In this document: positions 1 through 9,072 of the stretch, piece after piece
Position numbering within the stretch: the stretch's first letter is position 1
Layout of the letters: every line of letters starts with the position of its first letter
From: Pleurotus ostreatus/Saccharomyces cerevisiae fusant
Taxonomy: Eukaryota > Opisthokonta
Assembly: GCA_024196135.1 (NCBI GenBank)
Contig: JAMQCK010000804.1
Coordinates: 1 to 15,519 of the forward strand
Length of the DNA: 15,519 nucleotides
Direction of reading: 5' to 3'
The notes under the pieces: generated by a model
Database searches by the model: none
The model's input: the letters and a program-made list of their open reading frames with translations, nothing else
Told to the model about the DNA's origin: nothing
Program-made: the position numbers and the translations under genes

Positions 1-608
1 GCTCCCTCTGTCGCCCGTGGCGAGCAGACTCCTTGCTCACAGACGGAGGAGGCCTCGACATTGGGGTTGATCCCCCCTGCTAGTTGTCAGTAATCTCTAT
101 TCATCATATCGAGAAAGTTCACCTTACGCGAAGAGGCTCAGAAGACGCTGGTCTCTTCAAGTGTCGTCTATTGTGACCGAGAGCGATGTTCCGAAATGCA
201 CCAATCACCTCAACATCTGAATCGGATCGTTCTTCAGGAGTAGGTGGAGGGCCCTGTCCAGGGTTGGGCTACAAGACAGCTTTTTTCAACATTGCTTGCA
301 GCGTAGAAGCAGAATACACTAACCATCTGCACCTCTTGCAAAGCTTCCTCGTCGCTATCCGATATGACGATTGGATCATTTGGTGTTTTCTTCGGATTCA
401 TTGCTTCGTGGTCCTTGCGTCTGCGAGCGAGGCGCTTGTGACGCTCCTTGATCAACTCTTCCCGTCGAAGCGCCTTCTCCGCGGGTGTGAGATGGGTGAA
501 TTGTTCAGCTATGTGCGGCGCGTCAATATCTATCGCGGCGTCCTCGGAACGGCCGTCTGGTATGTCGACGAGGTCGATGGTGATAGGCACATTCGCCTGA
601 GAGGTCAT
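1..608 (-). CDS. Unknown acidic/basic protein with SUMO-interaction-like motifs, partial (3' end off the left edge)
   Basis: Three exons chain in frame on the minus strand: 608-324, 268-128 and 76 to beyond base 1. Introns are 323-269 (donor GTTAGT, acceptor TTGTAG) and 127-77 (donor GTAAGG, acceptor AGCAG), both phase 0. The visible protein is about 167 residues and I do not recognise its family. It begins MTSQANVPIT and has a charged stretch at residues 45-68 rich in Arg/Lys/Glu, probably helical. IVISDSDEE at 80-88, a hydrophobic core followed by an acidic/serine tail, resembles a SUMO-interaction motif, and the mirrored SDSDVEVI occurs at 110-117. Exons 2 and 3 are Pro/Ser-rich and look disordered. 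No catalytic domain is visible, but the C-terminus is missing. A nuclear or SUMO-pathway role is inference from short motifs only. The 564 bp upstream are shared with the divergent oxidase gene. Confidence 0.6.
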
Positions 609-1172
609 GCAGGTTCACTCAAGCAGCGTCTGGTAGTGGTGTCGGTGCTTGCTGAGGCAAATGAGGGGTAAGGATTGTTGATAGTGATGTTCGCAGGCCT
701 GGATTTCCCCTGCGTAGGCAGGATAGGTCGATCTCGCCCTCGCGGACGACGCTCGAAGTCGGTGCCAACTCACAGGCTCGTGGCTACGTCCCGCCGTTTG
801 CCGGCGCGGGAGATGCCGACATTTCTCCCACGCCCCTTACTTCCCGCCAGCACCTCTCTCGGCCTTGAGACGCGGGCAGTTGGTTCGGCAGAGGCGTGCG
901 AACACTGAAGGAAGCGGTCTTTGCATCCTAGAAGATAAAGTTTTCCTTATATCGAAGGCCAACTTCAAAGCAAAGGGCGAGAACCCGGCGTTCGAATCGA
1001 TAGGCGCCGTATCTTATCCCTGTCGGTAAGTTGTGCTCACGAGCGGGACAGCCGCGGCGTGCGCCGTGAGCATTTATAAGTCGAAGGAAGGGATTCATTC
1101 ACCCCTTTCTCCTACCTGTGACGTTCTCTGCACGCACTCGACTCGTACACGTACGCTTTCGGACTGTCGCCG
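609..1172. promoter_or_regulatory. Divergent intergenic region between the unknown protein gene and the oxidase gene
   Basis: This 564-bp gap separates two genes transcribed away from each other, so it should hold both promoters. No convincing coding frame lies in it. The right end carries a TATA-like element at 1073-1079 and a pyrimidine-rich leader at about 1099-1117, both placed to serve the oxidase gene. I see no equivalent TATA element for the leftward gene. Confidence 0.5.
1073..1079 (+). promoter_or_regulatory. TATA-like element upstream of the amine oxidase gene
   Basis: TTTATAA lies 93 bp before the oxidase ATG at 1173. It is followed by a CT-rich stretch, a common arrangement in fungal promoters. 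No ATG lies between it and the chosen start. The call rests on sequence and position only; no transcript start is known. Confidence 0.35.
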
Positions 1173-3302
1173 ATGGAGGACCTCAAGTCGAAGAACGTAC
1201 TGATCGTTGGCGCCGGCGTTGCTGGTCTATCAACCAGCTTACACCTTGCTCGTGCTGGAGTTCCAGTCACTGTCTTGGACTACCAGCCGTACAACGTGAA
1301 CGGCTACTCGCCGAGCAAGGGCTGCGATGCCGCTAGCGCGGACGTGAACAAGATCTTTCGGGCGTCTTGTGCGTACTCCTTCTGCACATTTGCTTGTATA
1401 TTTTCGACTGGCACTGCCGATAGATGGCAAAGAGGTTGGCTACCAGAGGCTCGCGTTCGAAGCGCGGGATATCTGGGTGCAGTGGAATAAGGACCTCGCG
1501 TCCACTCCGCGAGAGGACCTGCCGGAGGCGCTGACGCCTGAGATGACAGTCTTGTAAGTTTGCTCTCCGTGTATATTCACCTCTGCCCTTGCTCATCAAG
1601 TCTCTTCCAGTCACGAGTGCGGCGTCGTGCGCATCCCTCACCACCCGACAGCGCCTGTCACGGAGTTTGAGAAGGAGGGTATGAAGACTTTGAGCGACGA
1701 GCAGCGGTCCAAGCACTACATACTATCCTCTGAGGACGACAAGAAGCGCGCGAAGGATGCGGGTAAGAGCAAATCATGTATTCGCAGACGAGCCTGTGCT
1801 TACGAGAACGATGTAGGCTTACTCGACAGACTCGCCGTCTTCAAATGGGATGGCGACGGCGTGCTCGATATGACCGGCGGGGTAAGGAGACCTTGGGAGA
1901 TACAGGCTGTCGCTAACGTTACCCTTCCGTGCAGTACACGGTGGCAGACAAGGCCTGCGCCTACACACAGGTATATGGCTTCTATACTACGTCGCGAACG
2001 AAATTTTGGTGCTGACTCTGATGTTTGTTGCAGTATCTCTGCACCAAGGCTGGCGTCAAGTTCGTATTCGGCGAGTCAGGCAAGGTGGTAAACTTGGTGA
2101 AGGAAGAAGGAAAAGTCGTCGGTGTGAAGACAGCTGACGGGTGAGCCTCATTCATGTATTTATTTTCTACGCCTTTTCTAAACTTTACATCCGCCGTGCA
2201 TCAGGCAGACACATCGCGCAGACATCGTCATCCTGGCTTGTGGCGGGTGGACGCCATCCCTGCTACCCGAAGTCTGCGACCGATTGGAAACGACCGCGGG
2301 CTCGGTAGTGCAGATCCAGCTGCCGCCGAAGGTACGTAATTCCATTCTACGAGCTACGAGCAGAGCAACTAACATCGGTTCTCCAGGACGAACGCCCGGA
2401 TCTGTGGAACAAGTTCTCGCCTGAGCGGTGACTACTTCGCAGCGAATGATATCCTATGGCGCTCACAAACTCCTTACAGATCTGTCGTTTGGACCAAGGG
2501 CTTTAATGACGCGAAGGCCGCCCCTCGGGCGAATATCTACGGCTTCCCGCGCACGGAGGATGGAATTATCAAGATTGGGTACCGCGGTATCAAGGTTCGT
2601 GACGATTCTCGTTTCAAGATACAGTCATGCTGCGGCAAAATTCAGTCGTGCGAGCATGCACAAAATCCCGGTCGTTCTGACCGCTCGCGCAGTTCACCAA
2701 CTTCGTCGAACACCCTCTGGCACCTGGGCTTCGCATCAGCTACCCGAAGACGAAGTATACGGAAGTGAAGGAGAGTCGGGTGCCCGTGATCTCGATCGAG
2801 GTGGTGAAGGATACGGTAAGCATTTCTGTTCTCTTTCTTCAATCCCATAGAATATATGTGCTCTTTTCTGACTTACGACTTTCACCATAGATCAAGGAAA
2901 TCCTCCCCGACCTCGCTGAACACGGCAAGATCGTCGACACCCGACTATGCTGGTACTGCGACTCGCTCGACAACAACTTCCTCGCCGACTACGTGCCGAA
3001 GTATGGAGATAGCCTTGCGGTCGTCAGCGGTGGCAGTGGGCATATGTTCAAGTGCGTCTGTTGATCGCTCACATCGGTCACTGATCCTCAATAAAAACGG
3101 CAGATTTCTCCCGGTGCTCGGCAAGCATGTCCTAGACGTGCTCTCGCATAAGGATACGGAGTATACGCGAATGTGGAAGTGGCCTATGCCGGAGAAAGAG
3201 ACGATTCCGTGGGTGGACAAGACGAATGGGCTTGAGCAGGGCGAGCTGGGGCCGAGGGTGCTCAGGAAGGTAGTTATGGCGGAGAAGGAAGATTGGAACT
3301 GA
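1173..3302 (+). CDS. FAD-dependent amine oxidase, fructosyl amino acid oxidase / saccharopine-pipecolate oxidase family
   Basis: Twelve exons join in frame to 483 residues: 1173-1368, 1424-1553, 1611-1762, 1817-1881, 1935-1970, 2034-2140, 2205-2331, 2387-2427, 2480-2594, 2693-2815, 2891-3051, 3104-3302. The family oxidises secondary amines (glycated amino acids, saccharopine, pipecolate, sarcosine) with oxygen, giving an imine and hydrogen peroxide. A Rossmann FAD motif GAGVAG lies at residues 13-18. The family block NKIFRASYG spans the first splice junction. ACGGWTPSLL is the second conserved block, and RLCWYCDS contains Cys384, aligned by eye with the covalent flavin cysteine. SGGSGHMFKFLP near 410-422 is the C-terminal FAD-contact block. 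The protein ends in DWN, so it lacks a C-terminal peroxisomal SKL-type signal. It is somewhat longer than the roughly 440 residues usual for the family. Exons of 36 and 41 nt (5 and 8) are easily missed. Substrate cannot be decided from sequence alone. Confidence 0.9.
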
Positions 3303-3407
3303 CATAGAGAATCTATGGGAGTATATCGGTAGTGAATCCACGTATGAAAGACACCCATCGCCCAATTTCGCTGGGATAGCGCTCGATTTCGACCAAGTTC
3401 AACTTCG

Positions 3408-3413
3408 CACGTG
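3408..3413. promoter_or_regulatory. CACGTG E-box upstream of TRM82
   Basis: A perfect CACGTG palindrome ends 65 bp before the TRM82 ATG, inside the 175-bp gap after the oxidase stop. In fungi this core is bound by bHLH proteins such as Cbf1. The assignment is by sequence and position, supported by similar sites before the next two genes. Confidence 0.35.
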
Positions 3414-3477
3414 GGCTATAGCGTGACTCATCACCTGAGCATGAACGATCAATCAATCACCCAAGTGATCGACCACC

Positions 3478-5502
3478 ATGTCGTTCCCCCACACCCATCT
3501 CCTGCCGGCCCCCTCGCGAACGATATGCATATCCGGGCCGCATATCACTGTACTTGATAACGCGTGAGCCACCCTCTGTATACCCATCGCAACTGTATTG
3601 ACTGAGAGGCAGCACAGGCACCGTGGTCGCGTCTGTTGAGCGCGAAGACATTGAAAAGTCGACGAATGGTTCTATCCGCGTCGCCGCTGCGAATAAGGCG
3701 CAGACGCACCTGGCGACGTCCTCGGATGATAAGCGCCTCCGCGTATGGGAGGTTGAGTCGTTGAAGCTACTGAGCGAGAGGTACGTGGTGCGCAGGGGAA
3801 CTCGATCATGGCGCTGACCGTCTAGCGTAGGGAACTCCCGAAGAAGGCCACGAGTGTGCTCTTTACTCAAGATGGTCAGACTATCCTAGTCTCGGACAAG
3901 TTCGGGGACGTCTTTGCGTGCGTCTTTATCCCTCAAGCATCTCAATTACCCTCGTCACTGACTCGCGACCTCATAGGTATCCCCTCCATCCCCCCATCGA
4001 GGCACAAAAGCAGGAGCAAGACAAGAAGAGGGAGAAGGACGGCCTTGCCTCGCACGAGAACCCCTCGAACGGCGATTTGGTCCTCGGCCATGTATCCTTG
4101 CTCACGGCGTGCATCCTCACGCATGACGAGCGCTACATCATCACCGCCGACCGCGACGAGCATATCCGCGTCAGCTGGTACCCGCAGGCGTACGAGATTG
4201 AGTCATTCTGCTTGGGGAATGAGAAGTGCGTATTTTCCTCGGCATCTCACAGGCTCCAGACGACTCACAATCTCGAAGGTTCGTCTCCGCCTTGCACATC
4301 CCCGCGTCCGTCCCCGATCGTCTCGTCTCCGGTGGGGGCGACCCCGTACTACGCGTATGGGACTGGATGACCGGCACAATCGTGCGCGAGATCCCCGTAC
4401 TTGACGTGGTCGAACCCACTATCAAAGTAAAATCCCTTAAGCGCAAGTGGGGCGATGATGGCGAGGGTTCCGCCCCGCGCAAGAAGAAGCGGAAGGGTAA
4501 GGGGAAGGGGAAGGGGGAGGGCGGTGCCGATGCTGCGGAAGACGCGGCGGAGGGTACTTCTGATCAGGCGGCTGAGGCCGCCAAGGCAGAGGAGGAAGGC
4601 AAGACGGTGCTTGTGGTGCACAAGATTGAGACGTTACGGGAGGGTGAAGGGAAACCTCTACACGTCATCTTCAGCGCGGTTGGGTCAGTATGTTTGTCTT
4701 CGTACATATCCCAGCGTGCTGACAGTTTGCATAGTTCGACTGCACTTTTCGCATGCCCCTTCGATGAGGAGGCGTCCGCGGGCGTGCAAGCATTCGACTT
4801 CGGCGTCCCCGTTCTCGACTTCGCGGTTCTGTCCGATGGTCGCATCCTCATCTCGCTCGACTTCCAGTGGGGCGACGAAGCCTCAAGAACAGTATCAAGC
4901 GTAAAGGTGTTGCAGCTTGTCGATGGAAAGGTTCGTGGTCGCCTTTGAATACAGAGCATGCTTTGAGCGCATCAGTGTGGTTCCGGCAAATGCCGAGGTC
5001 ACCTCTTTCCGCGCTTGGGAGGCCCTCTTCGATTCAGTTTTTCGTGAAGAGCTTTGGTCATATCCTTCCGCTTGTCCTTTGCACTTTATCATACCCATAA
5101 CTCACTGCTCTACAGCTCACAGAAGCCACCGAGCATTCACCCCTTGTCATCACCCTCAACACCACCTGCCTCAAGCCCGCCACCAACGACGCGCTCGACG
5201 CGCTCGACCTCTATGGCGCACTGGCCTCAATGCCCAAGTTCAACCTTCCTGTGCAGGAAGAGGAAGGCGACGCGACGCCGGTTCCCGACGAGCCGATGAC
5301 GAAGCGCCAAATGGGCCGCATGAAGAACAAGTCGGCGGTGCTGGCGAAGAAAGCCGCGGCGACAGCGGTTGGAGGTGCGGAAGGGCAGGTGGGGGATGCG
5401 GCGGGAACGGCAGGAGGTGTAGAAGGCGAGGAGGAGGAAAGGGAGAGCAAGCGCGCGCGGTCGGATGAAGGAGACCCGGCAGGGGAGAGCATGGAAACAT
5501 AA
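3478..5502 (+). CDS. TRM82: tRNA (guanine-N7) methyltransferase non-catalytic subunit, WD40 protein Trm82/WDR4
   Basis: Seven exons (3478-3563, 3613-3780, 3831-3917, 3977-4225, 4279-4683, 4735-4930, 5116-5502) encode 525 residues. Trm82 is the WD40 scaffold that stabilises the methyltransferase Trm8 (METTL1 in animals), which makes m7G46 in tRNA variable loops, mainly in the nucleus. The family signature is clear: a GHVSLL turn at 151-156, ITADRDEHIRVSW at 169-181 and the ESFCLG...FVS block at 189-200, followed by a VSGGGDPVLRVWDW blade at 213-226. Residues about 246-309 are a Lys/Gly/Ala/Glu-rich insertion with a basic cluster RKKKRKGKGK, a likely nuclear-localisation signal. The C-terminal 90 residues are acidic/basic low complexity with a second basic patch. 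The last intron, 4931-5115, is 185 bp, far longer than the others. Start chosen because SFPHTHLLPAP followed by the first beta strand reads naturally and no upstream in-frame coding is evident. Confidence 0.92.
4473..4533 (+). repeat. Purine-rich AAG/GGGAAG low-complexity tract coding for the Lys/Gly insertion
   Basis: The plus strand is almost pure purine here, with repeated AAG, then GGGGAAG-like units, encoding RKKKRKGKGKGKGEGG within TRM82. It looks like a slippage-prone microsatellite held in frame. It lies in an insertion of the WD40 fold, so length variation would be tolerated. Confidence 0.6.
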
Positions 5503-5907
5503 CTCCGTCTGTCTAGGTTTTCGCTTGCTCGACGTTGCACAAAAACAATCTGATCGACTAACGGACCAAGTACAAAGGAAGACAAGTCGATCCAGGCTCG
5601 CAAAGCCTAGTACATATAGCAGCCAGCATTGGAGCAATTGTCGATCACATTCGAATGCACACAATAAGTATAAGCTCGGCTCTATACTGAAGACCGTGGT
5701 AGGACCGATACGCAGATATCGCGAACCCCATTAGTCCTGAACATTCCTGCCGCGTAGTAAGTACCTCAAGGTGATGTACCCGTAAGCTCGGATGGTCTGG
5801 AGAGAGAGACCTGTGCGAGGATTGAACGTGACCACGTGTGTGAGCTCGGCAACGTCCGATGTGATGAGTGAATGGGCCGCCACCAGTTGTCCAATCCCGC
5901 CAACATC
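5503..5907. promoter_or_regulatory. Intergenic region between TRM82 and the G-patch factor gene
   Basis: These 405 bp hold the TRM82 3' end and the promoter of the downstream gene on the same strand. I see no coding frame of substance apart from the possible 12-codon upstream extension from ATG 5872. The only recognisable site is the CACGTG at 5833-5838. Confidence 0.4.
5833..5838. promoter_or_regulatory. CACGTG E-box upstream of the G-patch factor gene
   Basis: A perfect CACGTG ends 70 bp before the preferred ATG at 5908. Spacing is close to that of the TRM82 E-box. Candidate bHLH (Cbf1-type) site; no binding evidence. Confidence 0.35.
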
Positions 5908-8900
5908 ATGGCACGCCGTCGCAGACTCCTCGAGGACGACGTGTCCGACTCCTCAAACGACGATGACGACGACCTAGATGACTTTGACGAAAATGAAAAC
6001 CCCGACGTCCGCGCCGAGCGCGAGCTTTTCCGCAACCCGCACAAGCGCAAGCGCAGACGCCAGGACTTTGACTCTGACGACGAGCAGCCCGCGGCCTCTA
6101 CAAGCAAGCGGCGCGACTGGACGAAAGCGCCCGCGTTCGTCTCCGGGGACAAGAAGGTCGACCTCGATCGCGACATGCACGCGGACGAGGACGGGGACGT
6201 GCGCATGGACGAGGGTGAGGACGACGACAACGGCGCTGCGTCCGATGACTCTGAATCCTCGACTTCCAGGCGCGCGTCTCCGAGGGTGCGAGAAGAGGAG
6301 GAAGAAGAGGAGAGTGCGCCACGACCGACATTGGGCCGCGGGGGGATTGGCTCAGGTGGGGGAGGAGGCATCGGCGCACGAGGCGGGATCGGCTCTCGCG
6401 ATGGCCTCGGTTCAGGAGGGGGCATTGGCTCTGGCGCAGGACTGGGCTCTGGCGCGGGACTGGGCAGCAGGGGCGGGATAGGCGCGCGCTTTGGCCTAGG
6501 ATCGAGCACCCAACCAGACTCTGAAGCATCCAATCCCCCCTCCTCCGGCACCTCCACACCCGCCCCTCCCGATGATGTTCCCTCCGCCTTCGGTGGTGGC
6601 GCGCGCCGCTCCTTCCTCTCCTCGTCCTCCGCCCCCAAGAAGCCCGCCCTCAGCGCGCAGGAGCGAGCGCACTTCAGCAACCTCTCCGATACATTCGGCG
6701 CGCGCCTCCTGCAGAAGATGGGCTGGGAGATGGGTACTGGGCTGGGTACAACGGGCGAGGGCATCGTGACGCCCATCGAGACCAAGATGCGCCCGAAGCA
6801 AATGGGTATCGCATTCAAGGGCTTCCGCGAGCGGACGGAGCAGGCGAAGCGCGAGGCGCGGCGGCGTGGGGAAGACGTTAGCGATGACGAGCAGGACCCG
6901 AAGGCGAAGAAGGCAGCGAAGGCTCAGCGTGAGCAGCGCGAGCGACGCGCCGACGCGTGGAAGAAGCCGAAGAAGGTCAAGACGAAGGTCGAGCATAAGA
7001 CCTACGAGCAGATCCTTGCTGAGGCCGGCGAGGAGACTCCTGTCGCGGCGGGCGTAGGTCAAATTATTGACGCTACTGGCGCTGTGGTATGTTCCATTGC
7101 CCTCTTTATGCATGTTCGCGTTGCTCATATTATATACAGCCCAGAGAAGTCTCTTCTCTTGCAGATGTCGCTATCAACTCATGGAATATCACCAATGACT
7201 TGACACGCATCCCCGAAGTACGGCACAATATCCGCCTTATCGCGGAGTCATGCAAGAGCGACCTTGACGGGCTCGCGCGCGAAGCCAAGTCCCTTGAGCA
7301 GCGCAAGCAGTATAATGCGGTAGAGGACAACCGCCTACGCAAGAAGGTGGAGGTGGAGGCAGACCGTGCGTGCAACTCTTGATTGCTCTCCAGTTCAACT
7401 CACTAACGTCTTTACAGTCATCGCCGCCCTCCAACGCGTGCAAATCGTTGCAAACGAGATAGGCACGAAGTCCAAGGAGGTCTCGTCAAGTTACGACGCC
7501 TCCCTTGATGCCTTCGACCCTCTGTTCGACAAGCTGACCGAACAATTTTCCACGGACTTCGACAAGTATCGGTTGGACGAGGTGGTGGTTGCCGCCATCG
7601 CACCGCTGTTCCGTCGTTTGGTGACCGCATGGGATCCGTTGGAAGACCCTACCGCATTCATTGGTACTTTCCGGAAGTGGAGGCGCGTGTTGCGCGTCAA
7701 TGCGGAGAGCGAGAAGCCGCCGGATAGGCAGCTTGAGTCGTTTGGCTCGAGGGTAATACCAGCGACGCCAGTTGTGATGTGAGTGCTCTTTGGCGGGCTC
7801 ATGAGCTTGCGCTGACGGACTCAACAGCGAGAAGCCTATGACACCTTTCGAGAGTCTGCTCTGGAATGTGTGGCTACCGAAGGTTCGCTCGGCCATCAAC
7901 AACAGTTGGTCTCCTCACGGCCCTCAACCTGCGGTCAAGCTTTACGAAACTTGGTCGTCCTTCCTTCCTCCCTTCATCCGCGACAACTTCCTCGACCAGC
8001 TCATTCTGCCGAAAGTCCGCAAGGCCGTCGCAGAGTACAATCACAAGAAGGACAAAGTGTCATTGCAGACCATCGTCTTCCCCTGGCTGCCTCACGTTGG
8101 CCTGCGTATGGAGGACTTGCTGGACGATGCGCGGCGGAAAGTCAAGAACATGCTTCGTGGATGGACCGTGGGCGAGGAGATGCCGCAAGGTCTCTCCGCC
8201 TGGCGCGAGGTCTTCGACAGCGGCGAGTGGGACCTCATGCTCCTCAAGTACGTCGTGCCCAAGCTCGGCGCCTCCCTCCGCGACGACTTCCGCATCAACC
8301 CGCGCGAGCAGCAGATGGAGCAGCTGCAGCGCGTGCTCGCGTGGGCGCCCCTCGTCCGTGGCTCCGTCTTCGCGCAGCTCCTCGAGGCCGAGTTCTTCCC
8401 CAAATGGCTCGATATCCTGCACATCTGGCTCGTGCAGCCGCGCGTCAACTACGAGGAGGTCACGCAGTGGTACCGCTTCTGGAAGGGCGCGCTTCCGGAG
8501 GACGTGCAGAACTTGGACGGCGTGCAGAAAGGCTTCACGCGTGGGCTGCAGCTGATGAACGACGCGATCGAGCTGGGGCCGGATGCGCCAGCGAAGCTGC
8601 GCAAACCAGATTTCCGCGCGGAGCAGGCGGCGGCAGCTGCTGCTGCGAAGAGGACGAAGCTAGTGCCTACGGCGGCGCGTCCTTCGGCGAGGACGCAGGA
8701 AATTACCTTCCGCTCTATCGTCGAGGAGTACGCAGCATCGCACAACCTGCTGTTCATCCCATCCGGCAAGGCGCACGAACTGTCGCGGCTACCGTTATTC
8801 CGCGTCAGCCGCACAGCAGACAACAAAGGTGGGATACTGGTGTATATATTGGACGACGCGGTGTGGGCCGCCGCGCAGGGCACGGGGAGCGAGAAGGAGG

Positions 8901-8953
8901 TGTACAAGGCTGTATCCCTGGAGGAGATGGTCGCGCGGGCGAGCGCGTCCTAA
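5908..8953 (+). CDS. G-patch splicing factor TFIP11 / Ntr1 (Spp382) family, with GCFC domain
   Basis: Four exons (5908-7086, 7140-7365, 7418-7778, 7828-8953) encode 963 residues. The family activates the DEAH helicase Prp43/DHX15 through its G-patch to release the intron lariat and disassemble the spliceosome in the nucleus. Residues 1-140 are acidic, Ser/Asp-rich with basic patches, as is usual for the N-terminus. Residues about 143-200 are a Gly-rich repeat. The G-patch is at about 262-305 (ARLLQKMGWEMGTGLG, then GIVTPIE and MGIAF), followed by a Lys/Arg-rich linker. Exon 2 begins PREVSSLADV at residue 394, which opens the long helical GCFC region; WLPKVR and FLPPFI type motifs and a C-terminal RSIVEEYA...LF block complete it. 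The ATG at 5908 has A at -3 and G at +4, and MARRRR matches typical family starts; ATG 5872 in the same frame would add 12 residues. Length fits the family (roughly 700-1000). Confidence 0.93.
6337..6510 (+). repeat. Degenerate Gly-rich tandem repeat (GIGSGG/GLGSGA units) in the G-patch protein
   Basis: About 58 codons are built from hexapeptide-like units GIGSGG, GIGARG, GLGSGG, GLGSGA and GLGSRG. At the DNA level the related units read approximately GGVNTNGGCTCNGGC with substitutions, so the array is old or under selection. It sits between the acidic N-terminus and the G-patch, and is predicted to be flexible. Confidence 0.75.
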
Positions 8954-8974
8954 TCGGGAGTTGTAGGTCCACTT

Positions 8975-8980
8975 CACGTG
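8975..8980. promoter_or_regulatory. CACGTG E-box upstream of the F-box gene
   Basis: The core lies in an 8-bp palindrome TCACGTGA (8974-8981), the preferred Cbf1 form, ending 93 bp before ATG 9073. It falls in the 119-bp gap after the G-patch gene stop, so it is likely part of a very short promoter. Confidence 0.38.
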
Positions 8981-9072
8981 ATGTAATGATCGGACCCACA
9001 TGCGAGGTTGAATCAGAATTTAGATTACTTCCGGTCCTGCTCACCCCTCTTCGTGCGCTCGTCTCCGTCGGT

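Noticed and set aside
186..671. 161-residue plus-strand frame opposite the leftmost gene
   Set aside because: It overlaps exons 1 and 2 of the minus-strand gene, spans their intron, and has no domain or family-like features.
4931..5115. Intronic snoRNA in the long TRM82 intron
   Set aside because: I see no C box (RTGATGA) or paired D box, and no clear H/ACA hairpin arrangement, so it was not called.
5766..6818. 350-residue open frame on the minus strand opposite the G-patch gene
   Set aside because: It is Pro/Ser/Arg low complexity and mirrors the Asp/Glu/Gly-rich coding strand; GC-rich codon bias produces such antisense frames. The plus strand has a recognised family.
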